DNA from: Acinetobacter sp. NIPH 2699 | GTDB taxonomy: Bacteria; Pseudomonadota; Gammaproteobacteria; Pseudomonadales; Moraxellaceae | DNA length: 64,000 bases | Direction: 5' to 3' | Assembly: GCF_022549355.1 (NCBI RefSeq) | Contig: NZ_JAKZGL010000006.1 | Span: forward strand, 1 to 64,000 | Part shown: piece by piece, positions 24,846 through 34,662 of the stretch | Layout: each line of letters starts with the position of its first letter | How positions within the stretch are numbered: position 1 is the first letter of the stretch | The notes under the pieces: generated by a model | Told to the model about the DNA's origin: nothing | Databases searched by the model: none | What the model saw: only the letters and a program-made list of their open reading frames with translations | Made by a program: the position numbers and the translations under genes

Positions 24846-25684
24846 TGTCTAAGCGCTATAATTATGTCATTGGTGATGTGCAAGGTTGTTTCGAAGCACT
24901 TAAGGCATTATTGAAAGAAATTCGCTTTGATCCTGATCAAGACTTTTTATGGTTTGCTGGTGATTTGGTGGCGCGTGGTGAAAACTCAGTTGGCGCATTA
25001 CGCTTTGTTAAAAAGCTCGCTGATCGCGGTGCTGCCGCAACGGTTTTAGGCAATCATGATTTGACCTTGATTGCTTGCGCACGTGGCTTTAAAAAAGTCA
25101 AAGACAAGGATCGAATCCAAGACATTATTGATGCGATTGATGGCGATGAGCTCATCGACTGGTTGCGTAAGCAACCGTTGTGTTTACTGCCCAATCAACA
25201 CACGATTTTGACGCATGCCGGTGTTCCTTTGTTGTGGGATGCTGAGCAAACTGAACGTCATGCTCGTGAAGTACAAGATGTTGTGGGTCATGATGATTTA
25301 ACTGTGCTCGATCATTTTTTGGCAGAAATGTTTGGTACACAACCTGATGTTTGGTCTAATGATTTAATGGGTATGGCACGTCTGCGTTGTATCACCAATT
25401 ATTTAACCCGTATGCGTCTGACCGATGTGGATGGTCGTCTTGAGTTTAGTTTTAAAGAGGGCTTAGACGCGCCAATGCCAGAAGGGTTTCAGCCTTGGTT
25501 TGATTTTGAAAGTCCGACTGCGCAAACCCACCAGATTCTTTTTGGACATTGGGCGGCTTTACATGGGAAAACCATAACTTCAAAAATACAGAGTGTTGAT
25601 GGTGGTTGTGTTTGGGGGCAGCAGTTGATTGCTTACCGTTTAGAGGATCAGCAGTTATTTAAGGTCGATAATCCATTGGTTTGA
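24845..25684 (+). CDS. apaH: Diadenosine tetraphosphatase (symmetrical)
   Basis: 279 residues of the calcineurin-like phosphoesterase family, with metal motifs GDVQGC (about 9-14), GDLVARGEN (about 39-47) and GNHD (about 69-72). It hydrolyses Ap4A to two ADP. It overlaps the end of rsmA by one base and is followed by a terminator. Confidence 0.95.
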   Translation: MSKRYNYVIGDVQGCFEALKALLKEIRFDPDQDFLWFAGDLVARGENSVGALRFVKKLADRGAAATVLGNHDLTLIACARGFKKVKDKDRIQDIIDAIDGDELIDWLRKQPLCLLPNQHTILTHAGVPLLWDAEQTERHAREVQDVVGHDDLTVLDHFLAEMFGTQPDVWSNDLMGMARLRCITNYLTRMRLTDVDGRLEFSFKEGLDAPMPEGFQPWFDFESPTAQTHQILFGHWAALHGKTITSKIQSVDGGCVWGQQLIAYRLEDQQLFKVDNPLV

Positions 25685-25714
25685 TGTCAATTCAATAGCT
25701 GCTCATGTTTTGAT

Positions 25715-25747
25715 GCTCTGTCTCTGTTCGAGATAGGGCTTTTTTAT
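25715..25747 (+). terminator. Terminator after apaH
   Basis: GCTCTGTCTC (25715-25724) pairs with GAGATAGGGC (25730-25739) using two G-U pairs, and a T tract follows. Confidence 0.85.
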
Positions 25748-25754
25748 TTTAACA

Positions 25755-25798
25755 CTGTCAAAAAACTGTCATCTATTGATCATTAAAGTGTCAAAAAA
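25755..25798 (+). promoter_or_regulatory. Pho box: tandem PhoB-type repeats
   Basis: CTGTCAAAAAACTGTCAT at 25755-25772 matches the Pho-box pattern of two CTGTCA units 11 bases apart with an A-rich spacer. A weaker unit (TGATCA) at 25777 and a good one (GTGTCA) at 25788 keep the 11-base period, giving four repeats in phase. It ends 18 bases before the glycosyltransferase ATG at 25817. Induction by phosphate starvation is inferred. Confidence 0.8.
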
Positions 25799-25816
25799 TA
25801 TTTATATGCTTAAAGC

Positions 25817-27133
25817 ATGAAAATAACGACACAAATGGATGGCGATATGCAAAGTACATACGCGACATCTCTATTAAAGCAAGAACAGTTTCCTGAAAGT
25901 GTAAAATTTTACTTTAAAAGGAAACAACTTAAAGATCAACAAAATGAATTATCTGAGCTTCAAGATTTAGTTCGTCCCCGTTTAAGAATCGCGATTGTGA
26001 CTGAAACATGGCCACCAGAGATCAATGGTGTGGCGTTATCGATGATGCAATTATGCCAAGGTTTACAACGTCTAGGTCATAAAATCTTATTGGTCCGTCC
26101 GACACAAAAAGAAGTGTGTACAGAATTTCATCCTGATCAAGAATGCTTTGTTCTTGCACAACCGATCCCGAAGTACCCAAGCGTTCAATTTGGTTGGCCA
26201 CAATATTTAAAGGTTTCAAAAGCCTTTGAAAAGTTTGCACCAGATGTGGTGCATATCGTGACTGAAGGGCCTTTGGGACTTACCGCTTTACAAGCGGCTA
26301 AATCTAAAAAAATCGCTGTATCAAGTGGTTTTCATTCTGCGTTTCATGACTTTAGTCGTTTCTTTGACTTGGCTTTTTTAGTAAAACCGATTCAACGCTA
26401 TTTAACGTGGTTCCATAACAGCACCGATGTCACCTGCGTGCCGAGTCAATATACGGAGCAAGCCTTACGTGGTTTCGGTGTGACCTGTCCATTGGTGGTG
26501 GTTGGACGAGGTGTGGATACTGCAAAATTTTCACCAAAATATCGTTCAGCACAATTACGTCAACAATGGGGTGTCGATGCTGATACTCGCGTAATGCTCT
26601 ATGTGGGGCGCTTATCGCCAGAAAAAGAAGTCGATGTGCTGATTAAAAGTTTCCACGCGCTGCAAGCACAGCAAGGCACAAATTTTAAGTTTGTGATCGT
26701 GGGGGATGGGCCAGATCGTGCTCGTCTAGGTAAATTAACCACCTCAAAAGATGTGATTTTCATGGGTAGCCTGAGTGGTCGTGAGCTATCGGCTGCATAT
26801 GCAAGTGCGGATGTTTTTACCTTTGCCAGTCAAGCAGATACTTTTGGCAATGTGGTACTCGAAGCGATTGCCAGTGGTTTGCCTGTCGTGGCTTATGATT
26901 ATGTTTGTGCACATCAGCATGTCAAACAAGAGATTACAGGGTGGTTGGTTCCATTGGGGAACACAGCCGATTTAATTCAAGCTATTTGTCATTTACCTGC
27001 GCTCCCGCAGTTGAGACAAATGGGCTTACTTGCCAGTGAAAGCGTACAACAATCTAGCTGGCAATTTCCTGTACAACAATTAGAACAAGCACTTTATCAG
27101 GTAGCAAGGGAGTCTCCCATGACCTCTACCTAA
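25817..27133 (+). CDS. Family 4 glycosyltransferase, probable glycolipid synthase under Pho control
   Basis: 438 residues, GT-B fold. The N-terminal acceptor domain begins RIAIVTETWPPEINGVALSM near residue 58. The nucleotide-sugar domain has GRLSPEKEVDVLIKSF, VGDGPDRARL, and the EX7E-type segment FGNVVLEAIASGLPVVAYD. It resembles glycosyltransferases that glycosylate diacylglycerol or mannosylate lipids. It is preceded by a Pho box and followed 18 bases later by a PAP2 phosphatase gene, suggesting phosphate-free lipid synthesis. ATG 25817 is used; ATG 25847 has a better ribosome binding site (GGATGG) and may be the true start. Confidence 0.82.
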   Translation: MKITTQMDGDMQSTYATSLLKQEQFPESVKFYFKRKQLKDQQNELSELQDLVRPRLRIAIVTETWPPEINGVALSMMQLCQGLQRLGHKILLVRPTQKEVCTEFHPDQECFVLAQPIPKYPSVQFGWPQYLKVSKAFEKFAPDVVHIVTEGPLGLTALQAAKSKKIAVSSGFHSAFHDFSRFFDLAFLVKPIQRYLTWFHNSTDVTCVPSQYTEQALRGFGVTCPLVVVGRGVDTAKFSPKYRSAQLRQQWGVDADTRVMLYVGRLSPEKEVDVLIKSFHALQAQQGTNFKFVIVGDGPDRARLGKLTTSKDVIFMGSLSGRELSAAYASADVFTFASQADTFGNVVLEAIASGLPVVAYDYVCAHQHVKQEITGWLVPLGNTADLIQAICHLPALPQLRQMGLLASESVQQSSWQFPVQQLEQALYQVARESPMTST

Positions 27134-27151
27134 TTTCTCAAATAGGAGAAG

Positions 27152-27706
27152 ATGATGAACTTTCAAAATGCAAAAATAAAAATACTCGATCTCGATTTAA
27201 AAGGTTGTCTATACCTTAACCATCTTTCACAGTCACAACGCATCGCCTTATTTTTTAAAACAATTAGTCGTTTAGGTGATGGGCCATTTTGGTATGTGAT
27301 GTTGTTGTCGGTATGGGTGATGCAAGGCTTGGCTTATGGTCTGCAAATTCTGTATTTGATTGCGGCTGGTTTGGTGGGAACCTTAATCTATAAATTTTTA
27401 AAACATAAAACCACGCGTCCAAGACCTTATCAAGTCCACCAAGTGATTGTCTTGGGCGAGCGACCATTGGATCACTTTAGTTTTCCATCAGGTCATACCT
27501 TACATGCGGTGATGTTGACGATTACATTGGGTTATATTCAACCTGTTTTACTGATGCTGATGTTGCCATTTACGCTCCTTATCGCATTGTCACGCATGGT
27601 TCTCGGGTTGCATTATCCAAGTGATGTGATTGTGGGGGCAATGATTGGTGCATCCGTTGCCAGTGCCATTATTTTACTCGCGCCAAGTTTTAATATTCTT
27701 TTATAA
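27152..27706 (+). CDS. PAP2-family membrane phosphatase
   Basis: 184 residues with four to five membrane segments and the PAP2 signature in order: KFLKHKTTRPRP (C1), FPSGHT (C2, about residues 110-115) and SRMVLGLHYPSDVIVG (C3) with the catalytic His residues. Members dephosphorylate phosphatidate, undecaprenyl pyrophosphate or similar lipids. It is probably cotranscribed with the glycosyltransferase, where phosphatidate to diacylglycerol would supply the acceptor (inference). Confidence 0.87.
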   Translation: MMNFQNAKIKILDLDLKGCLYLNHLSQSQRIALFFKTISRLGDGPFWYVMLLSVWVMQGLAYGLQILYLIAAGLVGTLIYKFLKHKTTRPRPYQVHQVIVLGERPLDHFSFPSGHTLHAVMLTITLGYIQPVLLMLMLPFTLLIALSRMVLGLHYPSDVIVGAMIGASVASAIILLAPSFNILL

Positions 27707-27802
27707 GCTATTTACCAGAGAATTTAGCAACACAACACTATCTCTTAAATCTGATGATTTGTTAAAGTAGCTCTAATCATATTTATTTACTCAGGTTGTT
27801 AT

Positions 27803-28003
27803 ATGGGCTTACGTTGGACAGATACGATGGATATCGCGATTGAATTGGTCGAGGCGCATCCAGAGGTGGATCCGCAATGGATTCGTTTTACCGATCTTCA
27901 TGCGTGGGTTTGCGCATTACCAGATTTCAATGATGATCCGACTAAATCGACAGAAGGTTTGCTTGAAGCGATTCAAATGGCATGGCTGGATGAGGTTCGT
28001 TAG
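27803..28003 (+). CDS. iscX: IscX, Fe-S cluster assembly accessory protein
   Basis: A 66-residue acidic protein matching IscX/YfhJ: MGLRWTDTMDIAIELVEAHP, then WIRFTDLHAWVCALPDF and LEAIQMAWLDE. IscX binds IscS and iron and tunes cluster assembly. It stands alone here, away from an isc operon, just upstream of ndk. Confidence 0.9.
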   Translation: MGLRWTDTMDIAIELVEAHPEVDPQWIRFTDLHAWVCALPDFNDDPTKSTEGLLEAIQMAWLDEVR

Positions 28004-28112
28004 AAATTCATCCGAAATCGTTGAACTTTTACAGATTCAAGCTGATTATTCGCGATGACATCGGTATAATGCGGCAAATTTTTTAGTGTTTAGACCATAA
28101 TAGGAGCCAACC

Positions 28113-28544
28113 ATGGCGATTGAACGTACTTTATCTATCGTAAAACCAGATGCAGTTGCTAAAAACAACATCGGCGACATCTTTGCTCGTTTCGAAAAAG
28201 CGGGTTTGAAAATCGTTGCAACTAAAATGAAACAGCTTTCTCAAGCTGATGCAGAAGGCTTTTATGCTGAGCACAAAGAACGTGGTTTCTTTGGTGACTT
28301 AGTTGCTTTCATGACTTCTGGTCCAGTGGTTGTTTCAGTACTTGAAGGCGAAAATGCAGTGCTTGCTCACCGTGAAATCTTGGGTGCAACCAATCCTAAA
28401 GAAGCTGCACCGGGTACAATCCGCGCTGATTTCGCTGTAAGCATCGATGAAAATGCTGCGCACGGTTCTGACTCAGTTGCTTCTGCTGAGCGTGAAATCG
28501 CTTACTTCTTTGCTGATAACGAGATCTGCCCACGCACTCGTTAA
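28113..28544 (+). CDS. ndk: Nucleoside diphosphate kinase
   Basis: 143 residues, normal Ndk length. It starts [17 protein letters not shown] and has the [14 protein letters not shown] segment and the catalytic His in NAAHGSDS near residue 117. It has a good AGGAG ribosome binding site; a TATAAT at 28065-28070 is a likely -10 element. A terminator follows. Confidence 0.97.
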   Translation: MAIERTLSIVKPDAVAKNNIGDIFARFEKAGLKIVATKMKQLSQADAEGFYAEHKERGFFGDLVAFMTSGPVVVSVLEGENAVLAHREILGATNPKEAAPGTIRADFAVSIDENAAHGSDSVASAEREIAYFFADNEICPRTR

Positions 28545-28559
28545 TCCAAAGTATTCAAG

Positions 28560-28592
28560 CCAGATAAGTGGTATACTACTTATCTGGTTTTT
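28560..28592 (+). terminator. Terminator after ndk
   Basis: Perfect 10-bp stem CCAGATAAGT (28560-28569) with ACTTATCTGG (28578-28587), 8-base loop, followed by a T tract. Confidence 0.93.
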
Positions 28593-28665
28593 TATTTTTT
28601 ATAGATTGTATTGTGTAAATAATGCACAGTGTTTTCTAGTGCTGATATTGTTTAGGTAAATTCAC

Positions 28666-29901
28666 ATGAGTTCTGCAGTCGTCGTTTCATCAGTAAATTC
28701 AGATGAAAAACAACAGTCATTCAATACGCCTGTCGTTCAAGCTGCCGACAATAAAGTAAATTTACTTGGCATGTCGCGAGTTGAATTAGAAAAATTCTTT
28801 GAAGACATGGGCGAAAAAAAGTTTCGCGCCGGTCAGATCATGAAGTGGATTCATCAATATTTCGTCACTGATTTTGCTGAGATGACCAATATCTCGGGGA
28901 AATTGCGTGAAAAACTCGAAAAAATTTGTGAAATTAAAGCCCCAGAAGTGGTTCATCGCAACTATTCAAAAGATGGGACACGTAAGTGGGTATTCCGTGT
29001 GGGCGAGGGTGACGGATCTTTAGTTGAAACGGTATTGATTCCTGCGGAAGACAAAACAGGCTCTCGTAAGACTTTATGTATTTCTTCACAAGTGGGTTGT
29101 GCATTAGATTGCTCATTTTGTTCGACTGGTAAACAAGGTTTCCAACGTGATTTAACCCCTGCTGAAATCATCGGGCAGCTTTGGATGGCCAATTATTCTT
29201 ATATGGAAGAAGTGCCTGTGGCAGAGCGTGAGCGCACTGTCACCAATGTGGTGATGATGGGCATGGGTGAGCCATTATTAAACTATGATGCCGTCCTCAG
29301 CTCAATGCGCTTGATGCTGGATGATTTTGCTTATGGTATGTCTAAACGCCGTGTGACTTTGTCAACCTCTGGTGTTGTTCCAAAAATTGATCAGTTAATC
29401 CAAGATATTGATGTGGCATTGGCGATCTCATTGCATGCGCCGAATGATGAATTACGCAATGAATTAGTCCCCATTAATAAAAAATACCCATTACAACAAT
29501 TGATTGCTGCATGTCAGCGATATTTGGCCAAAGATGGCAATGAAAGTGCGCGTAAACACGTGACGATTGAATATGTCATGTTGGAAGGGGTCAATGATCA
29601 CGCTGAACATGCGCAACAACTGGTGAAATTGTTAAAGAATTTACCAAGTAAAATTAACCTCATTCCGTTTAATCCATTTCCGCATGCACCTTATGGACGT
29701 TCGAGTCGCAATCGAATCATTGCTTTCCAAAAAACTTTGTCTGATGCAGGATTTGTGTGTACGATTCGTCAGACACGTGGTGATGATATTGATGCAGCGT
29801 GTGGACAATTGGTGGGACAAGTTGCTGACCGTACTCGTCGCGCCGAACAGTGGAAAAAGAAAGTGGCGCAACGACAAGAAATTTTGCGCACACAAGGATA
29901 A
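28666..29901 (+). CDS. rlmN: 23S rRNA (adenine2503-C2) / tRNA methyltransferase RlmN
   Basis: 411 residues, radical-SAM methyltransferase. The cluster motif [11 protein letters not shown] is near residue 146, [10 protein letters not shown] follows, and the methyl-carrying Cys lies in [21 protein letters not shown] near the C terminus. It modifies A2503 of 23S rRNA and A37 of some tRNAs. It heads the conserved rlmN-pilW-rodZ-ispG-hisS run. Confidence 0.96.
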   Translation: MSSAVVVSSVNSDEKQQSFNTPVVQAADNKVNLLGMSRVELEKFFEDMGEKKFRAGQIMKWIHQYFVTDFAEMTNISGKLREKLEKICEIKAPEVVHRNYSKDGTRKWVFRVGEGDGSLVETVLIPAEDKTGSRKTLCISSQVGCALDCSFCSTGKQGFQRDLTPAEIIGQLWMANYSYMEEVPVAERERTVTNVVMMGMGEPLLNYDAVLSSMRLMLDDFAYGMSKRRVTLSTSGVVPKIDQLIQDIDVALAISLHAPNDELRNELVPINKKYPLQQLIAACQRYLAKDGNESARKHVTIEYVMLEGVNDHAEHAQQLVKLLKNLPSKINLIPFNPFPHAPYGRSSRNRIIAFQKTLSDAGFVCTIRQTRGDDIDAACGQLVGQVADRTRRAEQWKKKVAQRQEILRTQG

Positions 29902-29918
29902 AACTTGGGGATAAAGCG

Positions 29919-30719
29919 TTGAATACAACTCGACTAAAAACGATTATAGCGACAACAGTTGTACTTGCTGTATGGGGCTTAACAGCTTGCCAAACCACAT
30001 CATCGACCAAAAATCCTGAAAAGGCCGTGCAGGTTCGTAGCCAATTAGCCGCAGAATATATTCGTAACGGTGATCTGGATGCAGCTAAACGTTCGCTTGA
30101 CCAAGCTTTAAAAATCAATTCCCGTGATGCAAATGCCAATATGATGATGGGTATTTTACTGCAACAAGAGGGCAGTAAACTCAATATGGAAAAAGCAGAC
30201 GCATATTTTAAGCGCGCAATTTCTGCTGAACCGAATAATGCACAAGCTCGTAATAATTACGGTACATATTTGTATCAAATGCAGCGCTATAATGAAGCGA
30301 TTGAGCAGTTCACCCGTGCGGGTGCAACCTTAGGTTATGATCAGCGCTTTCAGGCGTTGGAAAATCTAGGGCGGATCTATTTAATCATAGGTGATGTTGC
30401 GAATGCTGAAAAATCATTCAAACAGGCACTACAAGCAAATCGAAATGCAACCATTTCAATGTTAGAGTTGTCGGAAATTTTCTATTTGCAACAAAACAAT
30501 AGAGACGCAGCACAGTTATATGAACAATATGTTCGTAATGTGGGACAAAAAAACCAAGGTGCACGTGCGCTTTGGCTGGGTATACGCATTGCTCGCGCGA
30601 ATGCGGATCAATTGGGAATGCAAGTGTTGGTCAATCAATTACGTGCTTTATTTCCAGAAAGTCTAGAATATCAACGTTATTTGCAATTACAGTACAGTAC
30701 TGAGGCCGTATGGAAATAA
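29919..30719 (+). CDS. pilW: Type IV pilus biogenesis/stability lipoprotein PilW (PilF)
   Basis: 266 residues from TTG 29919. It has a lipoprotein signal (IIATTVVLAVWGLTAC, lipobox LTA|C near residue 22) and about six TPR repeats over 40-260 (SQLAAEYIRNGDLDAAKRSL, NNYGTYLYQMQRYNEAIEQF). It is the outer-membrane pilotin for PilQ secretin assembly. The frame opens upstream inside rlmN, but TTG 29919 follows GGGG by eight bases and gives a complete signal peptide; no ATG is available near. It overlaps rodZ by ten bases. Confidence 0.9.
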   Translation: MNTTRLKTIIATTVVLAVWGLTACQTTSSTKNPEKAVQVRSQLAAEYIRNGDLDAAKRSLDQALKINSRDANANMMMGILLQQEGSKLNMEKADAYFKRAISAEPNNAQARNNYGTYLYQMQRYNEAIEQFTRAGATLGYDQRFQALENLGRIYLIIGDVANAEKSFKQALQANRNATISMLELSEIFYLQQNNRDAAQLYEQYVRNVGQKNQGARALWLGIRIARANADQLGMQVLVNQLRALFPESLEYQRYLQLQYSTEAVWK

Positions 30720-31501
30720 ATCCAAATTCACATCAGCCAACTGGCTCAAACTCTCCTTCGTCAACTTTGGGAAATATTCAACGACCTGGTGAGTATTTGC
30801 GTCAAATTCGTATTGCACAAAAGAAAGAACTTGATGAGATTGCACGTGCAATGAATATGCCCGTCAAAACTTTGAAAGCATTAGAGCAAGATGATTATAC
30901 GTCATTGCCAGAAGCGACGTTTATCAAAGGTTATTATCGTGCTTATGCAAAATATTTAAATGCAGATGCGAGCGCGATCATTCAGCGCTTTGATGAGATC
31001 TATGCAAATGATACTGGATTGAAAGCAAGCCATGCGTTGAATAACTCACCGATTAAAATCATGGGGAAACTTTCAGGTTCGAACAGTGTTCGCAATCGTC
31101 AATGGTTAAAGCGTATCGTGATTCTTGCGATTGTGGTTTTGCTTGGTTGGTTCGCTGTGATGGCTGTGCAAAACTGGTCATCAAGCACGAAAGATGACAT
31201 TGATGTTCCACAGATCACCAATTCAAATATTGAAATTCTCCCAATGGCGAATACCGTCGCAACATCAGGTGACCAGCTTGTCTTGAATTTTAGCCGACCA
31301 ACGTCCGTACATATTGTGGATTCAACAGCTAAAGTTTTAGCAACAGGTCGTCAAGCATCGACGTTAACCTTGACCGGTGAATCACCTTTCCAAATCCGTT
31401 TGGATGATGCGACCGCTGTATCACTCAGTTTAAATCAAGAACAGATTTCCTTGCGTCCTTATACTGTAAATGGTAAAGCTGAATTCCGTTTGTCTCGCTA
31501 A
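30710..31501 (+). CDS. rodZ: RodZ-like cytoskeletal protein
   Basis: 263 residues. It has an N-terminal cro-type helix-turn-helix (about 25-90, GEYLRQIRIAQKKELDEIAR ... FIKGYYRAYAKYLN), a single membrane helix about 139-158, and a periplasmic DUF4115 domain. RodZ links MreB to the cell-wall elongation machinery. Its place between pilW and ispG is the standard context. The start overlaps pilW. Confidence 0.9.
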   Translation: MEINPNSHQPTGSNSPSSTLGNIQRPGEYLRQIRIAQKKELDEIARAMNMPVKTLKALEQDDYTSLPEATFIKGYYRAYAKYLNADASAIIQRFDEIYANDTGLKASHALNNSPIKIMGKLSGSNSVRNRQWLKRIVILAIVVLLGWFAVMAVQNWSSSTKDDIDVPQITNSNIEILPMANTVATSGDQLVLNFSRPTSVHIVDSTAKVLATGRQASTLTLTGESPFQIRLDDATAVSLSLNQEQISLRPYTVNGKAEFRLSR

Positions 31502-31523
31502 TGCTAAAAGGTAGAGCTATACG

Positions 31524-32639
31524 ATGATCGTGAACCCAATTAAGCGTCGCCCAACACGTAAAATTCGTGTGGGGTCGGTGTATGTCGGCGGTGATGCCCC
31601 GATTAGTGTTCAGAGTATGACCAATACTGAAACCTGTGATGTAGATGCGACTGTCGCGCAAATCGAGCGTTGTGCAGAAGCTGGTGCAGACATTATGCGT
31701 GTTTCTGTGCCTTCGATGGAAGCCGCAGAGGCTTTCGGTGCGATTCGTAAACGTGTTTCTGTGCCCTTAGTGGCAGATATTCATTTTGATCATCGCATTG
31801 CTTTGGCTGTGGCGGATTATGGCGCAGATTGTCTCAGGATTAATCCGGGTAATATTGGCTCTGATCAAAAAGTACGTGAAGTGGTTGCCGCTGCCAAACA
31901 TCATGGTATTTCAATTCGTATTGGGGTGAATGCAGGGTCATTGGAAAAAGATTTACAAGCGAAATATGGCGAACCAACTGGACAGGCTTTGCTTGAATCG
32001 GCCATGCGTCATATTGATATCCTTGATCGTTTAAACTTTCATGAGTTTAAAATCAGTGTAAAAGCATCGAATGTATTCTTAACCATGGATGCTTATCGTT
32101 TGTTGTCACAACAGATTGATAATCCATTACATTTAGGTGTGACTGAAGCAGGGATTTATCGTACAGGTACGGTGAAATCAGCAATTGCGCTTGGTGGATT
32201 ACTGATGGAAGGGATCGGCGATACCATGCGAATTTCGCTTGCTGCTGAACCTGAAGATGAAATCAAAATTGGCTTTGATATTTTAAAATCTTTGAGTTTG
32301 CGCTCAAATGGAATTAACTTTATTGCTTGCCCGAGTTGCTCACGTCAAGAGTTTAACGTGATTCAAGTGATGCAAGCATTAGAAGAGCGTTTAGAAGATA
32401 TTCGTACACCGATGGATTTATCTGTGATCGGATGTAAAGTGAATGGTCCGGGTGAAGCCAAAGAAGCCGATATTGGTATTGTTGGTGCCTCGCCACGTTC
32501 ACTGGTCTATCGAAATGGTGAGAAAAGCCATTTAATTGACACCAATCAGTTGGTTGATGAAATTGAATCAATGGTTCGTCAACGCGTTCAAGAGATTGAA
32601 GAAGCTAAATCTAAAGAAATTATTCGTACAAGTTTTTGA
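31524..32639 (+). CDS. ispG: 4-hydroxy-3-methylbut-2-en-1-yl diphosphate synthase
   Basis: 371 residues, MEP isoprenoid pathway. The start [20 protein letters not shown], the Fe-S cysteines in [12 protein letters not shown] and [13 protein letters not shown], and the overall length match IspG/GcpE. It lies between rodZ and hisS as in many gammaproteobacteria. Confidence 0.97.
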   Translation: MIVNPIKRRPTRKIRVGSVYVGGDAPISVQSMTNTETCDVDATVAQIERCAEAGADIMRVSVPSMEAAEAFGAIRKRVSVPLVADIHFDHRIALAVADYGADCLRINPGNIGSDQKVREVVAAAKHHGISIRIGVNAGSLEKDLQAKYGEPTGQALLESAMRHIDILDRLNFHEFKISVKASNVFLTMDAYRLLSQQIDNPLHLGVTEAGIYRTGTVKSAIALGGLLMEGIGDTMRISLAAEPEDEIKIGFDILKSLSLRSNGINFIACPSCSRQEFNVIQVMQALEERLEDIRTPMDLSVIGCKVNGPGEAKEADIGIVGASPRSLVYRNGEKSHLIDTNQLVDEIESMVRQRVQEIEEAKSKEIIRTSF

Positions 32640-32646
32640 GTAGGTC

Positions 32647-33939
32647 ATGAGTTCAATCGTCGCGATCAAAGGTTTTAATGACACCCTTCCAACGCAAACT
32701 GCGGCTTGGAGAAGTCTGGAACAACAACTTGCATCTTTAATGGATGCATACGGTTATCAACAAATTCGGCTACCTATCGTAGAACAAACGGGTTTATTTA
32801 AACGTGCCATTGGTGATGCAACCGATATCGTTGAAAAAGAAATGTATACCTTTTTTGACAAAGGAACGCCGCCAGAATCACTGACCTTGCGTCCTGAAGG
32901 GACAGCAGGCTGTGTACGTGCCATGTTGGAACATAACTTATTGCGTGGTGCTACACCGCGTGTTTGGTATGTCGGCCCCATGTTTCGCTATGAAAAACCC
33001 CAAAAAGGTCGCTATCGCCAGTTTCATCAGTTTGGTGTAGAAACCTTTGGTGTCGCTACGCCTGATATTGATGCGGAAATCATTTTAATGACCGCACGCT
33101 TGTGGAAACGTATGGGCGTGGCAGACAAAGTGCAGCTTGAAATCAATACATTAGGCGAAACCGATGAACGTGCTGAATATCGTGCCGCATTGGTTGAGTT
33201 TCTAAATCAGCACAAAGATGCGTTAGACGAAGATTCACAACGCCGTCTCAGCACCAATCCATTACGTATTCTGGACTCTAAGAGTGAATCGACTCAAAAG
33301 ATTTTAGAACATGCGCCAAAGTTGCATGATTTTCTGAAAGAAGACTCAATCAATCACTTTGAACAATTAAAGCAATACTTAACCGATGCTGGAATTGAAT
33401 TTGTGATTAACCAAAAACTGGTACGAGGCTTAGATTACTACAACAAGACGGTTTTCGAGTGGACCACCACCATGTTGGGTTCACAAGGAACGGTCTGTGC
33501 GGGTGGTCGTTATGATGGTCTGGTTGGCCAGTTGAAGGGCAAAGCGGATCAATCTGTGCCTGCTGTTGGTTTTGCGATGGGTATGGAGCGTTTGCTGCTG
33601 TTACTCGAGCAAGTAGAGCAAGTGAAAATTGTACGTGACTGTGAAGTGTTCTTATTGGCTGAACCTGCTTATCAAGCAAAAGCACTGCTATTGGCTGAGC
33701 AAATTCGTGATCAACTGGAAGCAGTAAATAGCCCAATTCGCCTTAAAACAGGCTCTCAAGGCAGTATGAAAAGCCAAATGAAAAAGGCAGATCAATCTGG
33801 TGCGATCTATGCCGTGATTTTGGGTGAGCGCGAGTGGGAATCACAACAGCTTTTGGTGAAGGAGCTTGCAACTGCTGAGCAGTCACAAGTTGCTTTAACA
33901 GCGCTTACGTCATTTTTTATCGAGAAATTTAAACAATAA
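32647..33939 (+). CDS. hisS: Histidyl-tRNA synthetase
   Basis: 430 residues, class II synthetase. Motif 2 is visible as [19 protein letters not shown], the histidine motifs as [15 protein letters not shown] and [12 protein letters not shown], and an anticodon-binding domain covers about 330-430. It follows ispG by seven bases. Confidence 0.97.
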   Translation: MSSIVAIKGFNDTLPTQTAAWRSLEQQLASLMDAYGYQQIRLPIVEQTGLFKRAIGDATDIVEKEMYTFFDKGTPPESLTLRPEGTAGCVRAMLEHNLLRGATPRVWYVGPMFRYEKPQKGRYRQFHQFGVETFGVATPDIDAEIILMTARLWKRMGVADKVQLEINTLGETDERAEYRAALVEFLNQHKDALDEDSQRRLSTNPLRILDSKSESTQKILEHAPKLHDFLKEDSINHFEQLKQYLTDAGIEFVINQKLVRGLDYYNKTVFEWTTTMLGSQGTVCAGGRYDGLVGQLKGKADQSVPAVGFAMGMERLLLLLEQVEQVKIVRDCEVFLLAEPAYQAKALLLAEQIRDQLEAVNSPIRLKTGSQGSMKSQMKKADQSGAIYAVILGEREWESQQLLVKELATAEQSQVALTALTSFFIEKFKQ

Positions 33940-33963
33940 AATATTTAGGAAAAGGACAATCAC

Positions 33964-34662
33964 ATGAGTTTAAGTGATGATGAACAATTCGACCAATTTA
34001 AGTCGTTTGCCAAAAAATATGGTTCTGCAATCATTAGCGGAATTCTCATTGCCTTGATTGCCTTTTTCGGATGGGAATACTGGCAAAAGAAAACGCTTGC
34101 TGAGTCTCAGAACCAAACGGCGAAAGTACAAAAGTTGATGGATGAGGCGCAAGCGATCTCGGGTCAGCCGAATGCATTTGAGACCATCTCTGAAGCAGCC
34201 GATAAAATTGTGAAAGAAGATGCGAATTCAGTACAGGCGTTGCAAACACAATTTCTTCTAGCAAAGCTCGCTTATGACAAAGATGATTATGTTGCGGCTG
34301 AAAAAGCATTAAAGAAAGTTGAAAATTCAACAGTCAAAGATGCAGGGTTGGTGCAAATTGTTAAACTACGTTTAGCAGATGCACAACTCGCGCAGAAGAA
34401 ATATGACGAAGCGTTAAAGACCTTGGACAAGGTGGTTGAGCCAACCTTTCAAGCGACAGTAGATGAACTTCGTGGTGATATTTTTGTTGCGAAAAAAGAA
34501 ACTGAATCAGCACGTAAAGCGTATCAGAGTGCGTGGGATAGCTTGATCGAGCGTAAGAAAGAGCGTCAGCTTTTACAAATTAAACTCGAAAGTGTTGGCG
34601 TTTTAGTAGATGATCCTGAAGTTGAGCGCCCGATCTTAGATACCAATGTGGATGAGTCTTAA
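33964..34662 (+). CDS. yfgM: YfgM-like membrane-anchored TPR protein
   Basis: 232 residues with a cytoplasmic N-terminal tail, one membrane helix about 21-38 (SAIISGILIALIAFFGWEYW) and a periplasmic TPR-rich region. In E. coli, YfgM is an ancillary SecYEG/PpiD-associated chaperone-like factor. The hisS-yfgM-bamB-der order is conserved. The stop overlaps the bamB start. Confidence 0.9.
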   Translation: MSLSDDEQFDQFKSFAKKYGSAIISGILIALIAFFGWEYWQKKTLAESQNQTAKVQKLMDEAQAISGQPNAFETISEAADKIVKEDANSVQALQTQFLLAKLAYDKDDYVAAEKALKKVENSTVKDAGLVQIVKLRLADAQLAQKKYDEALKTLDKVVEPTFQATVDELRGDIFVAKKETESARKAYQSAWDSLIERKKERQLLQIKLESVGVLVDDPEVERPILDTNVDES

